Shown: piece after piece, positions 1 through 6,253 of the stretch
Position numbering within the stretch: the stretch's first letter is position 1
How the letters are laid out: each line of letters opens with the position of its first letter
Assembly: GCA_023227645.1 (NCBI GenBank)
Contig: JALNVJ010000096.1
Location: 1-6,253, forward strand
Length of the DNA: 6,253 nt
Direction: 5' to 3'
DNA from: Bacteroidales bacterium
GTDB taxonomy: Bacteria > Bacteroidota > Bacteroidia > Bacteroidales > P3
Made by a program: the position numbers and the translations under genes
Notes under the pieces: generated by a model
Databases searched by the model: none
The model's input: the letters and a program-made list of their open reading frames with translations, nothing else
Told to the model about the DNA's origin: nothing

Positions 1-1
1 A

Positions 2-55
2 AACATAGGGATAGAAGAAATTATTAAAGAGTTTGAAAATTATAAAACAAAATAG
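2..55 (+). CDS. C-terminal end of an unidentified upstream gene (partial)
   Basis: An open frame enters from the left edge and ends at a TAG at 53-55, giving 17 residues (NIGIEEIIKEFENYKTK). The peptide is helix-prone and charged, as expected for the C-terminus of a soluble protein. The stop lies 2 nt before the ATG of the next gene, which suggests a real gene in the same operon. The ending loosely recalls GntR/YtrA-type regulators, which can sit ahead of membrane-protein genes in Bacteroidota, but 17 residues are too few to assign a family. The function is unknown. Confidence 0.45.
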   Translation, partial: NIGIEEIIKEFENYKTK

Positions 56-57
56 AT

Positions 58-255
58 ATGAAACTAAAATTAAGCACAAAGATATTACTTGCTATGGGTG
101 CACTTATACTATTAGCATCCATTATATTCACCATATATATTGGTAACACAGTTGAACCTGCAAGAAATTCTAATACAGAAATTCAAATTAATAATGGAAA
201 GATTCATGTTAATGTAGAAGAATATAATAGCGAAACAATAACAGTTAATCAATAA
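58..255 (+). CDS. Small single-pass membrane or exported protein, 65 aa, hypothetical
   Basis: I do not recognise this as a named family. A basic N-terminus (MKLKLSTK) is followed by a strongly hydrophobic segment at about residues 9-28, then a polar, Asn/Glu-rich tail of about 35 residues likely to face the periplasm. No lipobox cysteine is present, and the hydrophobic segment has no clear signal-peptidase site, so a membrane anchor is more likely than a cleaved signal. The ATG lies 2 nt after the preceding stop and the TAA is 10 nt before the next ATG, so it is probably translated from the same polycistronic mRNA as the downstream barrel protein. The tail's alternating pattern (KIHVNVEEYNSETITV) loosely resembles the first strands of the GIN/DUF2807 adhesin-like domain. 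This could therefore be a shortened relative of such proteins, but that is inference from a few residues. Confidence 0.65.
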   Translation: MKLKLSTKILLAMGALILLASIIFTIYIGNTVEPARNSNTEIQINNGKIHVNVEEYNSETITVNQ

Positions 256-265
256 GCAAAAAGAG

Positions 266-2779
266 ATGATTAAAACTAACTTAAAACAAAGCAAAGAAAG
301 ACCTATATGGCTAAGGTTAATCATAATTATATTATTGGTTTCTGGCTTATCTTCCTCTGCAATTGCTCAAACCTCAAGCATAAAAGGGAGGATAATAGAT
401 AGTAGGACTAATGAAAAACTAATGTTTGTTAACTGCGTCCTTACCGACTCAAAGAATAATACTAAACAAATCGATGGTGTGGCAGCAGATACTAATGGGG
501 TATTTGTTTTTAAGAATATCAAGAAAAAAGAGATGGTTCTAAGCATTTCCTTTGTTGGTTACAAGAGAAAGGATATTGAAATTAAAGCCTCAATGCTTAA
601 AGATAATATCTTAGACCTTGGAGATATTGCGATAGAACAGACTTCTGAAGGACTTCAAGAGGTTGAAATAATTGCAGTAAAGGATAGGATAAAACTTGAT
701 GCAGATAAGATGACAATGAATATTGATAAGAATACTGCCTCATCGGTAACAAATGCTTTTGAGCTTCTGAAAAAAGCACCAGGCATTTCAATTGATAATG
801 ATGATAACCTAAAGCTAAACGGCAAGGGAGGAGTCCTTATTCAGTTTCAAGGAAGGGATATGAAGCTACCTTGGAAGTCTTTGGTGCAAATCTTAAAAGG
901 TATTCCTTCTGCCCAAATCGATAAATTTGAACTAATAACAAACCCATCAGCCAAGTACGATGCAGAGGGTGTTGCAGGAATAATAAATATCCTTTTCAAA
1001 CAAGAAAAAACAAATGGTTGGAACGCTTCCCTTGGAACAAATCTCTATTATTCGGATGTTCTTTCATTAATGGGTGATGTAAATTTAAACTATGTTGATG
1101 ATAAATTTACCTCCACCCTATCTTTCTCCACAACTAACTGGTCTCAAAATATGATTAATGAATCTGTAAAAAAAACTGGCTTTGGTAGGGATACAATAAA
1201 ATTTACTGATAGATCGGAAATGGATTGGAGGAGCCAAAACTATAACCTTAATATTGGAACAGATTATAAGATAAATAAGAATAATAATATTGGTTTATAC
1301 TTTACCTATTCTAATAATAAAACTCCTAATATAAATTATCCAACCTCATCTATTGTTTCTTTACTTGGACCTTCTTTCTATTTCGATTCATTAAGATTTC
1401 TTTCTCAAAATAGGATGTATAATAATAGTGACAATGTATTAATCAATACAAATTACCAACATAAATTTGATACCCTTGGACAAAGTCTTACTCTTAATTT
1501 TGATTTTGTAAGTAATAATGGAAAAGATGAAAGCGAAGCAAATACTAAATACTATAATCTACTAACTAATACTATAGATCCATATAAGGTAGAGAGCATT
1601 GAGAACTCAACAATTAGCTCCTATTATTCCTATAATCTAAGGGGGGATTATTTCAAACCATTTTCAGAGTCATTCAGTTTGGAAGCAGGTTTCAAATTTG
1701 CCTACACTAAAGTGGATAATGATTTCCTTTCAATTCTTAATGAGGTAAATGATATTAGTAGATCCAATAATTTCATCTTCGATGAGAATATTAACGCTCT
1801 CTACACATCATTGAATAAGACATTGAATAAGAAGACATCAGTTAGATTAGGACTTAGGGCAGAGAATACTAACCTAAAAGGACATCAAATCAAAAACAAT
1901 ACAATATTTACCCAATCCTATAATTCATTATTCCCTAATCTTAGCATTTCGCATAGTTTTACGGATAAAAATACCTTGAACTTCGCATATAATATGAGGA
2001 TATCAAGACCTAGTTATAATAACCTCAACCCTTTTAAATTATGGTTAAATGACTATACTTACTCTATGGGTAATACAGATCTAAAACCACAGTATACACA
2101 TAATTTATCCTTACAGCATTCATTTATGTATGTTTTGTTTACTAACCTAACCTATAGCTATACTAAGGACGTAGTATCTGAAATACCATTTACAGCAAAC
2201 AATGGACTAATAACCTATACTATGCCTGCCAATATACAAAACTCACATAATGTTAATCTAAGCGTAAGTACTTCTATACCTATTAAACCATGGCTAACGG
2301 TTGTGGCTTATCTTAGCGAGAATTATTCTAATAGTAATTCACAGACTGAACAGTTTAAGTTTGAAAACGAGTCATTCTCATTTATGGGCTATTCATCCAT
2401 TAGCTTTACATTGCCAAAGAAATACAGATTAGATGTTTCGGGCTATTACACCTCAGGAGGAACTTGGGGAATATATAATTATGAGAGCTTCCGTGGTATT
2501 AATATTAATGCCAATAAGAGCTTCTTCAACGACAAGCTTACTATTAGTGCAGGAATAAATAACCTATTTGCTAAAGAGGCCTATTCTTCTTCTTATAACT
2601 ACGAAAACACTGTATGGAATCAAAGTACCAAAGCAAACTTTCGTATGTACTCATTGGGAATAAAGTTTAATTTCGGACAAAACGTAAAAGCCAAACTAAA
2701 TAAGAAAGACGATAAGTTTGACGAAAGAACTACTGGCAAAAAGTCGAATACTAATATACAAGGCGGAATAGGAATGTAA
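266..2779 (+). CDS. Outer-membrane beta-barrel family protein (TonB-receptor-like, PF14905 type)
   Basis: This 837-residue protein is predicted in the outer membrane. A long signal peptide has a basic n-region, a hydrophobic core (LIIIILLVSG) and an AIA|Q cleavage after residue 34. Residues about 37-122 form a carboxypeptidase-regulatory-like beta-sandwich (SIKGRIID..., FVGYK). Residues about 130-245 are plug-like, with the signature FELITNPSAKYDAEGVAGII at 221-240. From about 250 to 804 there are alternating aromatic-rich strands of a barrel, including the family motif RISRPSYNNLNPF (578-590) and GNTDLKP (602-608). A basic soluble tail (805-837) ends in GGIGM, unlike classical TonB receptors, which finish in a barrel strand; such tails are common in this family. 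The start at 266 is the only Met preceding the signal peptide, though there is no properly spaced Shine-Dalgarno. No SusD-like partner follows, so a glycan-uptake pair is unlikely. The ligand is unknown. Confidence 0.9.
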   Translation: MIKTNLKQSKERPIWLRLIIIILLVSGLSSSAIAQTSSIKGRIIDSRTNEKLMFVNCVLTDSKNNTKQIDGVAADTNGVFVFKNIKKKEMVLSISFVGYKRKDIEIKASMLKDNILDLGDIAIEQTSEGLQEVEIIAVKDRIKLDADKMTMNIDKNTASSVTNAFELLKKAPGISIDNDDNLKLNGKGGVLIQFQGRDMKLPWKSLVQILKGIPSAQIDKFELITNPSAKYDAEGVAGIINILFKQEKTNGWNASLGTNLYYSDVLSLMGDVNLNYVDDKFTSTLSFSTTNWSQNMINESVKKTGFGRDTIKFTDRSEMDWRSQNYNLNIGTDYKINKNNNIGLYFTYSNNKTPNINYPTSSIVSLLGPSFYFDSLRFLSQNRMYNNSDNVLINTNYQHKFDTLGQSLTLNFDFVSNNGKDESEANTKYYNLLTNTIDPYKVESIENSTISSYYSYNLRGDYFKPFSESFSLEAGFKFAYTKVDNDFLSILNEVNDISRSNNFIFDENINALYTSLNKTLNKKTSVRLGLRAENTNLKGHQIKNNTIFTQSYNSLFPNLSISHSFTDKNTLNFAYNMRISRPSYNNLNPFKLWLNDYTYSMGNTDLKPQYTHNLSLQHSFMYVLFTNLTYSYTKDVVSEIPFTANNGLITYTMPANIQNSHNVNLSVSTSIPIKPWLTVVAYLSENYSNSNSQTEQFKFENESFSFMGYSSISFTLPKKYRLDVSGYYTSGGTWGIYNYESFRGININANKSFFNDKLTISAGINNLFAKEAYSSSYNYENTVWNQSTKANFRMYSLGIKFNFGQNVKAKLNKKDDKFDERTTGKKSNTNIQGGIGM

Positions 2780-2805
2780 AGAATCATTCTCTTAGCTATT
2801 CTTTA
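2777..2805. repeat. AT-rich inverted repeat between the barrel gene and dxs (possible weak terminator or operator)
   Basis: TAAAGAAT at 2777-2784 is a perfect 8-bp inverted match to ATTCTTTA at 2798-2805, with a 13-nt spacer. It begins inside the stop codon of the barrel gene and its right arm covers the -33 element proposed for dxs. A shorter palindrome, AGAATCATTCT (2780-2790), overlaps the left arm. With one G-C pair per stem and only a broken T-rich stretch after it, it would be a poor intrinsic terminator. A regulator site at the dxs promoter or chance in AT-rich DNA are equally possible. Confidence 0.3.
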
Positions 2806-2832
2806 ATATCTTTTGAATTTTGTGTATATTTG
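2802..2832 (+). promoter_or_regulatory. Bacteroidota-type promoter for dxs
   Basis: TATATTTG at 2825-2832 matches the Bacteroidota -7 consensus TAnnTTTG exactly. TTTA at 2802-2805, with a 19-nt spacer, is one mismatch from the -33 consensus TTTG. A transcript starting a few bases past 2832 would have a leader of only about 15 nt before the ATG at 2855. This makes the upstream in-frame TTG at 2813 untenable as a start for this transcript. Confidence 0.6.
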
Positions 2833-2854
2833 CACTTTATTAGTAGAAAAAGAT

Positions 2855-4765
2855 ATGCAACAATATAATCAAGGGGCGTTACTTAAAAATGTTAATTTTC
2901 CAGAGGATATAAAAAAATTGTCTAAGAGTCAATTGCCTCAGCTTTGTAAGGAGGTTAGGAATTATATTATTGATGTTTTAGCTGAAAATCCTGGTCATCT
3001 TGGGTCTTCATTAGGCACTGTTGAGCTTACTATTGCACTACATTATGTATATGATATTCCTAAAGATTCTCTTATTTGGGATGTTGGCCACCAAGCTTAT
3101 TCTCACAAGTTAATAACTGGAAGAAAGGATAAATTTCATACTATTAGAAAACTAAATGGTTTGAGTGGTTTCCCTAAAACGGAGGAAAGTAAGTATGATT
3201 GTTTTGGAACGGGACATTCCTCTACTTCAATTTCTGCAATTTTGGGTATGGCTATGGCTGATAAGTTGAGAGGAAATACAAAAAACCATCATATTGCCGT
3301 TATTGGTGATGGCTCTATGACTGGAGGAATGGTTTTTGAAGCCTTAAACCACGCAGGGACTACTGATGTTGATATGCTTGTAATACTTAACGACAATGGC
3401 ATCTCGATTGATAAAAAGGTTGGGGCAATGGGTGAGTACTTTACCCTTATAACAACTTCACATACTTATAATAGAATTAAAAATAAGGTTTGGAATCTTA
3501 TGGGTGGAAATTCTTCCACATATAGCAAACCAAAAAACCTTGCAAATAGAGTTTTATTTGCTACAAAATCTGTTTTCTCAGGTAAGAGTAATTTCTTTGA
3601 AGCTCTAAAAATAAGATATTTTGGACCAATAAAAGGGAACGATGTTCTTTCTTTGGTTAAAACCCTTGAGGACTTAAAAAAGATTAATGGCCCTAAACTT
3701 CTTCATATTATTACCAAGAAAGGAAAAGGGCTTAAAGAGGCTGAAGATAATCCAATAACATATCATGCTCCTGGGGTGTTTAATCCTAAGACTGGACAGA
3801 GAGAACAATGTGACAATGGTGGTGCGGATTGTATTTCTAAGTTTCAAGATGTTTTTGGAGAAACTTTAGTTGAGCTTGGAGAGATAAACCAAAAGATTGT
3901 GGGAATTACTCCTGCTATGCTTTCTGGTTGCTCAATGAATAAGTTTATGGAGGCTTTCCCTGATAGGTGTTTTGATGTGGGTATTGCAGAACAGCATGCG
4001 GTATGTTTTTCGGCTGGTTTAGCTGCAAAAGGGTTAATTCCTTTCTGTAATGTTTATTCTTCTTTCTTACAAAGAGCCTATGACCAAATTATTCATGATA
4101 TTGCCCTTCAAAATCTTCCTGTTATCCTATGTTTGGATCGTGCAGGGTTGGTTGGTGAAGATGGTGCAACACATCATGGTGTTTTTGACCTGAGTTATCT
4201 CCGTGCAATTCCTAATCTAATAATTTTTGCTCCTTTAAATGAAAGCGAGTTAAGGAATATGATGTACACTGCTCAAAAAGGCTTATCCTCTCCGCTAGTT
4301 ATTCGTTATCCAAGAGGGAAGGGTTATTTGAAGAGTTGGAGAAATGAATTTGAAACAATAGAAATTGGTAAGGGAGAAAAAATTCGAGATGGTAAAGATA
4401 TAGCTATTCTTTCTTTAGGAGCAATTGGAATAAATGCAATTATTGCTGCTAATGAACTAGCTAAAGAATCGATTGAAGTATCAATTTTTAATATGCGTTT
4501 CCTAAAGCCATTAGATACAACCCTACTTGATGAGGTATTTACTAATTACGATAATATTATTACTATTGAAGATGGTGCAAAAAAGGGCGGCTTTGGCTCC
4601 TCTATTTCAGAATATGCAAGTGATAAAGGATATAAAAATAATATATTTATAATAGGAATTAAAGATAAATTTATTGAACATGGCTCTGTACAAGAACTAC
4701 AAAAGCTATGTGAAATTGATCCACATAGCTTAGTTTCTAAGGTTAGAAAGATAGTTTCTAAATAG
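2855..4765 (+). CDS. dxs: 1-deoxy-D-xylulose-5-phosphate synthase
   Basis: This cytosolic ThDP-dependent enzyme condenses pyruvate with glyceraldehyde 3-phosphate to DXP, the first step of the MEP isoprenoid pathway and a precursor for thiamine and pyridoxal synthesis. The 636-residue protein is complete and of normal length. Visible motifs are GHLGSSLG (H48), DVGHQAYSHKLITGR (H79), GTGHSSTSIS (H121), the ThDP/Mg site GDGSMTGG (D152) through NDN (179-181), the catalytic glutamate in DVGIAEQHA (E379), YSSFLQRAYDQ (401-411), LDRAGLVGEDGATHHG (428-442), RYPRG (484-488) and the C-terminal transketolase-like domain with EDGAKKGGFGSS. All three domains (pyrimidine-binding, PP-binding, C-terminal) are intact. 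I chose the ATG at 2855 over an in-frame TTG at 2813 because the TTG lies within the promoter and the extra residues (MNFVYICTLLVEKD) do not look like a Dxs N-terminus. The usual NDN-x-MSI reads NDNGISI, a mild variant. It is transcribed separately from the barrel gene and converges on the biotin carrier gene. Confidence 0.97.
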   Translation: MQQYNQGALLKNVNFPEDIKKLSKSQLPQLCKEVRNYIIDVLAENPGHLGSSLGTVELTIALHYVYDIPKDSLIWDVGHQAYSHKLITGRKDKFHTIRKLNGLSGFPKTEESKYDCFGTGHSSTSISAILGMAMADKLRGNTKNHHIAVIGDGSMTGGMVFEALNHAGTTDVDMLVILNDNGISIDKKVGAMGEYFTLITTSHTYNRIKNKVWNLMGGNSSTYSKPKNLANRVLFATKSVFSGKSNFFEALKIRYFGPIKGNDVLSLVKTLEDLKKINGPKLLHIITKKGKGLKEAEDNPITYHAPGVFNPKTGQREQCDNGGADCISKFQDVFGETLVELGEINQKIVGITPAMLSGCSMNKFMEAFPDRCFDVGIAEQHAVCFSAGLAAKGLIPFCNVYSSFLQRAYDQIIHDIALQNLPVILCLDRAGLVGEDGATHHGVFDLSYLRAIPNLIIFAPLNESELRNMMYTAQKGLSSPLVIRYPRGKGYLKSWRNEFETIEIGKGEKIRDGKDIAILSLGAIGINAIIAANELAKESIEVSIFNMRFLKPLDTTLLDEVFTNYDNIITIEDGAKKGGFGSSISEYASDKGYKNNIFIIGIKDKFIEHGSVQELQKLCEIDPHSLVSKVRKIVSK

Positions 4766-4789
4766 AATTATTATTATAAATAACTCTAC

Positions 4790-5155
4790 CTATTTCTTCG
4801 TTTCTTTTTTCTCTAGAGTTTCTTTTTTCTCTGCTGGAAGTTTTGGAACAGAAGGTTTTTTCGGTTCACTTTTAACCGTTGCCGGACAAACATCAATAAG
4901 AACATCATTCTTACTTACAATTTGTCCTTTCTTAATGTTGATTGCGCTAATAGTTCCGTCTATTGTTGAGCAAAGCTCATTATCCATTTTCATTGCATGC
5001 AGGGTAAATAAAGAGTCTCCTTTTTTTACTTTTTGACCTTTTTTTACAAAGATATCAATAATTGTACCTGGTATAAATGCATATATCTGTCCAGGTTCTA
5101 CCTTAACATATAATTGGCGATAACGAGTTCTAATATCTGGTTTAATATCTGACAT
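4790..5155 (-). CDS. Biotin carboxyl carrier protein (biotinyl-domain subunit of an acyl-CoA carboxylase/decarboxylase)
   Basis: This 121-residue carrier holds covalent biotin and moves carboxyl groups between the active sites of a biotin-dependent enzyme, presumably with the carboxyltransferase encoded just upstream. Residues about 22-90 form a biotinyl domain: YAFIPGTIIDIFVKKGQKVKKGD, then HAMKM with the biotin-accepting lysine at K56, then DGTISAINIKKGQIVSKNDVLIDV. The first motif position is His rather than the common Glu (EAMKM), while the AMKM core is intact. Unlike classic AccB proteins, no Pro/Ala-rich linker precedes the domain. Instead a short N-terminus (RTRYRQLYVKVEPG) resembles the compact carriers annotated in Bacteroidota as BCCP subunits, and a Lys/Glu/Pro-rich tail (about 92-121) follows the domain. 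No strong Shine-Dalgarno precedes the ATG. The gene starts 51 nt after the carboxyltransferase stop with no promoter visible between, so co-transcription is likely. A lipoyl domain is unlikely because lipoyl motifs read DKA. Confidence 0.88.
   Translation of the reverse strand: MSDIKPDIRTRYRQLYVKVEPGQIYAFIPGTIIDIFVKKGQKVKKGDSLFTLHAMKMDNELCSTIDGTISAINIKKGQIVSKNDVLIDVCPATVKSEPKKPSVPKLPAEKKETLEKKETKK
4800..4832. repeat. Tandem 15-bp direct repeat, 18-bp period, in the carrier protein's tail
   Basis: GTTTCTTTTTTCTCT occurs at 4800-4814 and again, identical, at 4818-4832. On the coding (minus) strand it encodes a duplicated hexapeptide unit within EKKETLEKKETKK at the C-terminus of the biotin carrier. 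It is probably a small in-frame duplication that lengthened the charged tail. Confidence 0.6.
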
Positions 5156-5206
5156 AATCTTTATTTAATTCGATTTTATAAATTAATTCTCTAAACTAAT
5201 TATTAT

Positions 5207-6253
5207 TTAGAATGGAGGAATACCATGTTTTTTCTTTGGATTTTCAACAACCTTACTCCTTGTCATATCAAGAGCATGAATTAAATACTTACGTGTTTCG
5301 CTTGGTTGAATTACTGCATCAACATATCCGTATGAAGCAGCAACATAAGGATTCGCAAATTTTTCTCTGTATTCTTGAATCTTAATCTTACGCATTGCTT
5401 CAGGATCTTCTGCTTCCATAATTTCAGATTTGAAAATAATATTTGCTGCACCCTCTGGCCCCATTACTGCAATTTCAGCTGTTGGCCATGCAAAAACAAA
5501 GTCTGCTTTTAAGTGATTTGAACACATAGCGATATATCCTCCTCCGTAAGCCTTACGTAGGATAACAGTTATCTTTGGAACTGTTGCTTCTGAAAAAGCA
5601 TATAGGATTTTAGCACCATGACGAATAACCCCCGCGTGCTCTTGGTCAACGCCAGGGAGATAACCAGGAAGGTCTTCAAATGTTATTAATGGGATTTGGA
5701 AAGCATCGCAAAATAAAATAAATCTTGCAGCCTTGTCTGATGAGTTACAATCTAAAACCCCAGCCATTGCCATTGGTTGATTTGCAACACATCCTACTGT
5801 GTCTCCATTAATACGTGCAAATCCAACTACAATGTTTGGCGCAAATAGTTCATGAACTTCTAAAAACTCAGAATTATCTGCAATAGATTTAATTATAAGT
5901 CTAACATCATAAGGTTTTGCTGGATCTGTTGGGAATATTTGACTAATCTTATATTCTTTGGATTTTGGTTTTTTCTGAGCAAACCTCTCTGCTTTCTTGG
6001 TATTATTCCAAGGGATATAAGTGATAAGGGCTTTAATTTGTTCAAAGCATTCCATTTCACTTTCTGCAAAGAAATGTGCATTACCAGAAACTTCAGCATG
6101 AACTCTTGCTCCACCAAGGTCTTCTTGAGAGATTTCTTCTCCTAAAACTGTTTTTATAACATCAGGTCCTGTAATAAACATTTTAGAAATCTTATCTACA
6201 ACGAAAACAAAGTCTGTTAGGGCTGGCGAATAAACCGCACCACCTGCACAAGG
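5207..6253 (-). CDS. Biotin-dependent acyl-CoA carboxyltransferase subunit (propionyl-CoA carboxylase beta / methylmalonyl-CoA decarboxylase alpha type), 5'-partial
   Basis: The frame stays open to the right edge. The Met whose codon is 6181-6179 is internal, because the 24 codons before it read PCAGGAVYSPALTDFVFVVD..., a conserved core of the family. The visible 348 residues are the C-terminal two-thirds of a protein usually near 515 residues, so about 165 are missing. It transfers carboxylate between biotin on a carrier and an acyl-CoA in the cytosol. Visible are the first oxyanion-hole region CAGGA (2-6), FITGPDVIK (26-34), ELGGA-like DLGGA (45-49), FLEVHELFAPNIVVGFARI (130-148), VANQP (156-160), DLPGYLPGVDQEHAGVIRHG (194-213), the second oxyanion-hole loop RKAYGGGYIAM (233-243), AWPTAEIAVMGPEGAANIIF (255-274) and the ending KKKHGIPPF, all typical of PccB/MmdA. 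YGGGY replaces the more usual YGGAY. Whether it carboxylates propionyl-CoA or decarboxylates methylmalonyl-CoA cannot be told from this subunit. It probably forms an operon with the biotin carrier downstream. Confidence 0.93.
   Translation of the reverse strand, partial: PCAGGAVYSPALTDFVFVVDKISKMFITGPDVIKTVLGEEISQEDLGGARVHAEVSGNAHFFAESEMECFEQIKALITYIPWNNTKKAERFAQKKPKSKEYKISQIFPTDPAKPYDVRLIIKSIADNSEFLEVHELFAPNIVVGFARINGDTVGCVANQPMAMAGVLDCNSSDKAARFILFCDAFQIPLITFEDLPGYLPGVDQEHAGVIRHGAKILYAFSEATVPKITVILRKAYGGGYIAMCSNHLKADFVFAWPTAEIAVMGPEGAANIIFKSEIMEAEDPEAMRKIKIQEYREKFANPYVAASYGYVDAVIQPSETRKYLIHALDMTRSKVVENPKKKHGIPPF

Noticed and set aside
58..2779. Polysaccharide utilisation locus (SusC/SusD pair)
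   Set aside because: The barrel protein belongs to the PF14905-like group, there is no SusD-like or glycoside hydrolase gene, and the neighbours do not fit.
2813..2854. N-terminal extension of Dxs from a TTG codon
   Set aside because: It overlaps the promoter box, uses a rare start codon, and its residues do not fit a Dxs N-terminus.
4782..4820. 7-bp inverted repeat AACTCTA / TAGAGTT across the end of the carrier gene
   Set aside because: The spacer is 25 nt, the arms are short and it lies mostly in coding sequence; this is expected by chance.
5019..5047. Two runs of seven A on the coding strand (A-AAA-AAA in frame), possible programmed frameshift sites in the carrier gene
   Set aside because: They encode the conserved VKKGQKVKKGD stretch in the normal frame; there is no downstream structure or alternative-frame product of interest, so lysine codons in AT-rich DNA explain them.
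5939..6145. 68-codon open frame on the plus strand opposite the carboxyltransferase, and similar short frames at 112-324, 597-791 and 5893-6117
   Set aside because: Each lies wholly or mostly over a well-supported gene in another frame, and none shows a recognisable domain or start signal.
6179..6181. ATG as the true start of the carboxyltransferase gene
   Set aside because: The codons before it continue in frame to the window edge and encode a conserved core of the family, so the gene is truncated by the window, not short.

Overview
This window is ordinary chromosomal sequence from a low-GC member of the Bacteroidota, most likely a Bacteroidales-like lineage. Four things point there: a PF14905-type outer-membrane beta-barrel protein with an N-terminal carboxypeptidase-regulatory-like domain; a perfect Bacteroidota -7 promoter box (TAnnTTTG) in front of dxs; poor or absent Shine-Dalgarno sequences before the starts; and an AT-rich base composition. 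The window has no RNA gene, CRISPR array, insertion sequence or phage gene that I can see, and no gene-free stretch longer than about 80 bases.

Layout. Bases 2-2779 (+) form one tightly packed unit. It holds the last 17 codons of an unidentified gene, a 65-residue single-pass membrane or exported protein 2 nt later, and an 837-residue outer-membrane beta-barrel protein 10 nt after that. Bases 2780-2854 are a short intergenic region with an AT-rich inverted repeat and a promoter for dxs. Bases 2855-4765 (+) encode a complete DXP synthase, the first enzyme of the MEP isoprenoid pathway. The convergent junction with the next genes is only 24 nt. Bases 6253-4790 (-) hold two co-directional genes: a 5'-truncated biotin-dependent acyl-CoA carboxyltransferase (propionyl-CoA carboxylase / methylmalonyl-CoA decarboxylase type), then a small biotin carboxyl carrier protein 51 nt downstream.

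How the genes work together. The carboxyltransferase and the biotin carrier almost certainly belong to one enzyme: the biotinyl lysine (K56 of the carrier) would shuttle carboxyl groups to or from the carboxyltransferase active site. The rest of the complex, either a biotin carboxylase or the Na+-pumping decarboxylase membrane subunits, is not downstream, because dxs abuts the carrier. It must lie upstream beyond the window or elsewhere. The small membrane protein and the barrel protein are probably co-transcribed with an upstream gene, but their substrate or role cannot be read from the sequence. dxs appears to be expressed independently.

I found no convincing new biological system. The observations below are modest: start-site choice for dxs, a variant biotinylation motif with an unusual charged C-terminal tail, the incomplete carboxylase cluster, and the unexplained small protein next to the barrel.
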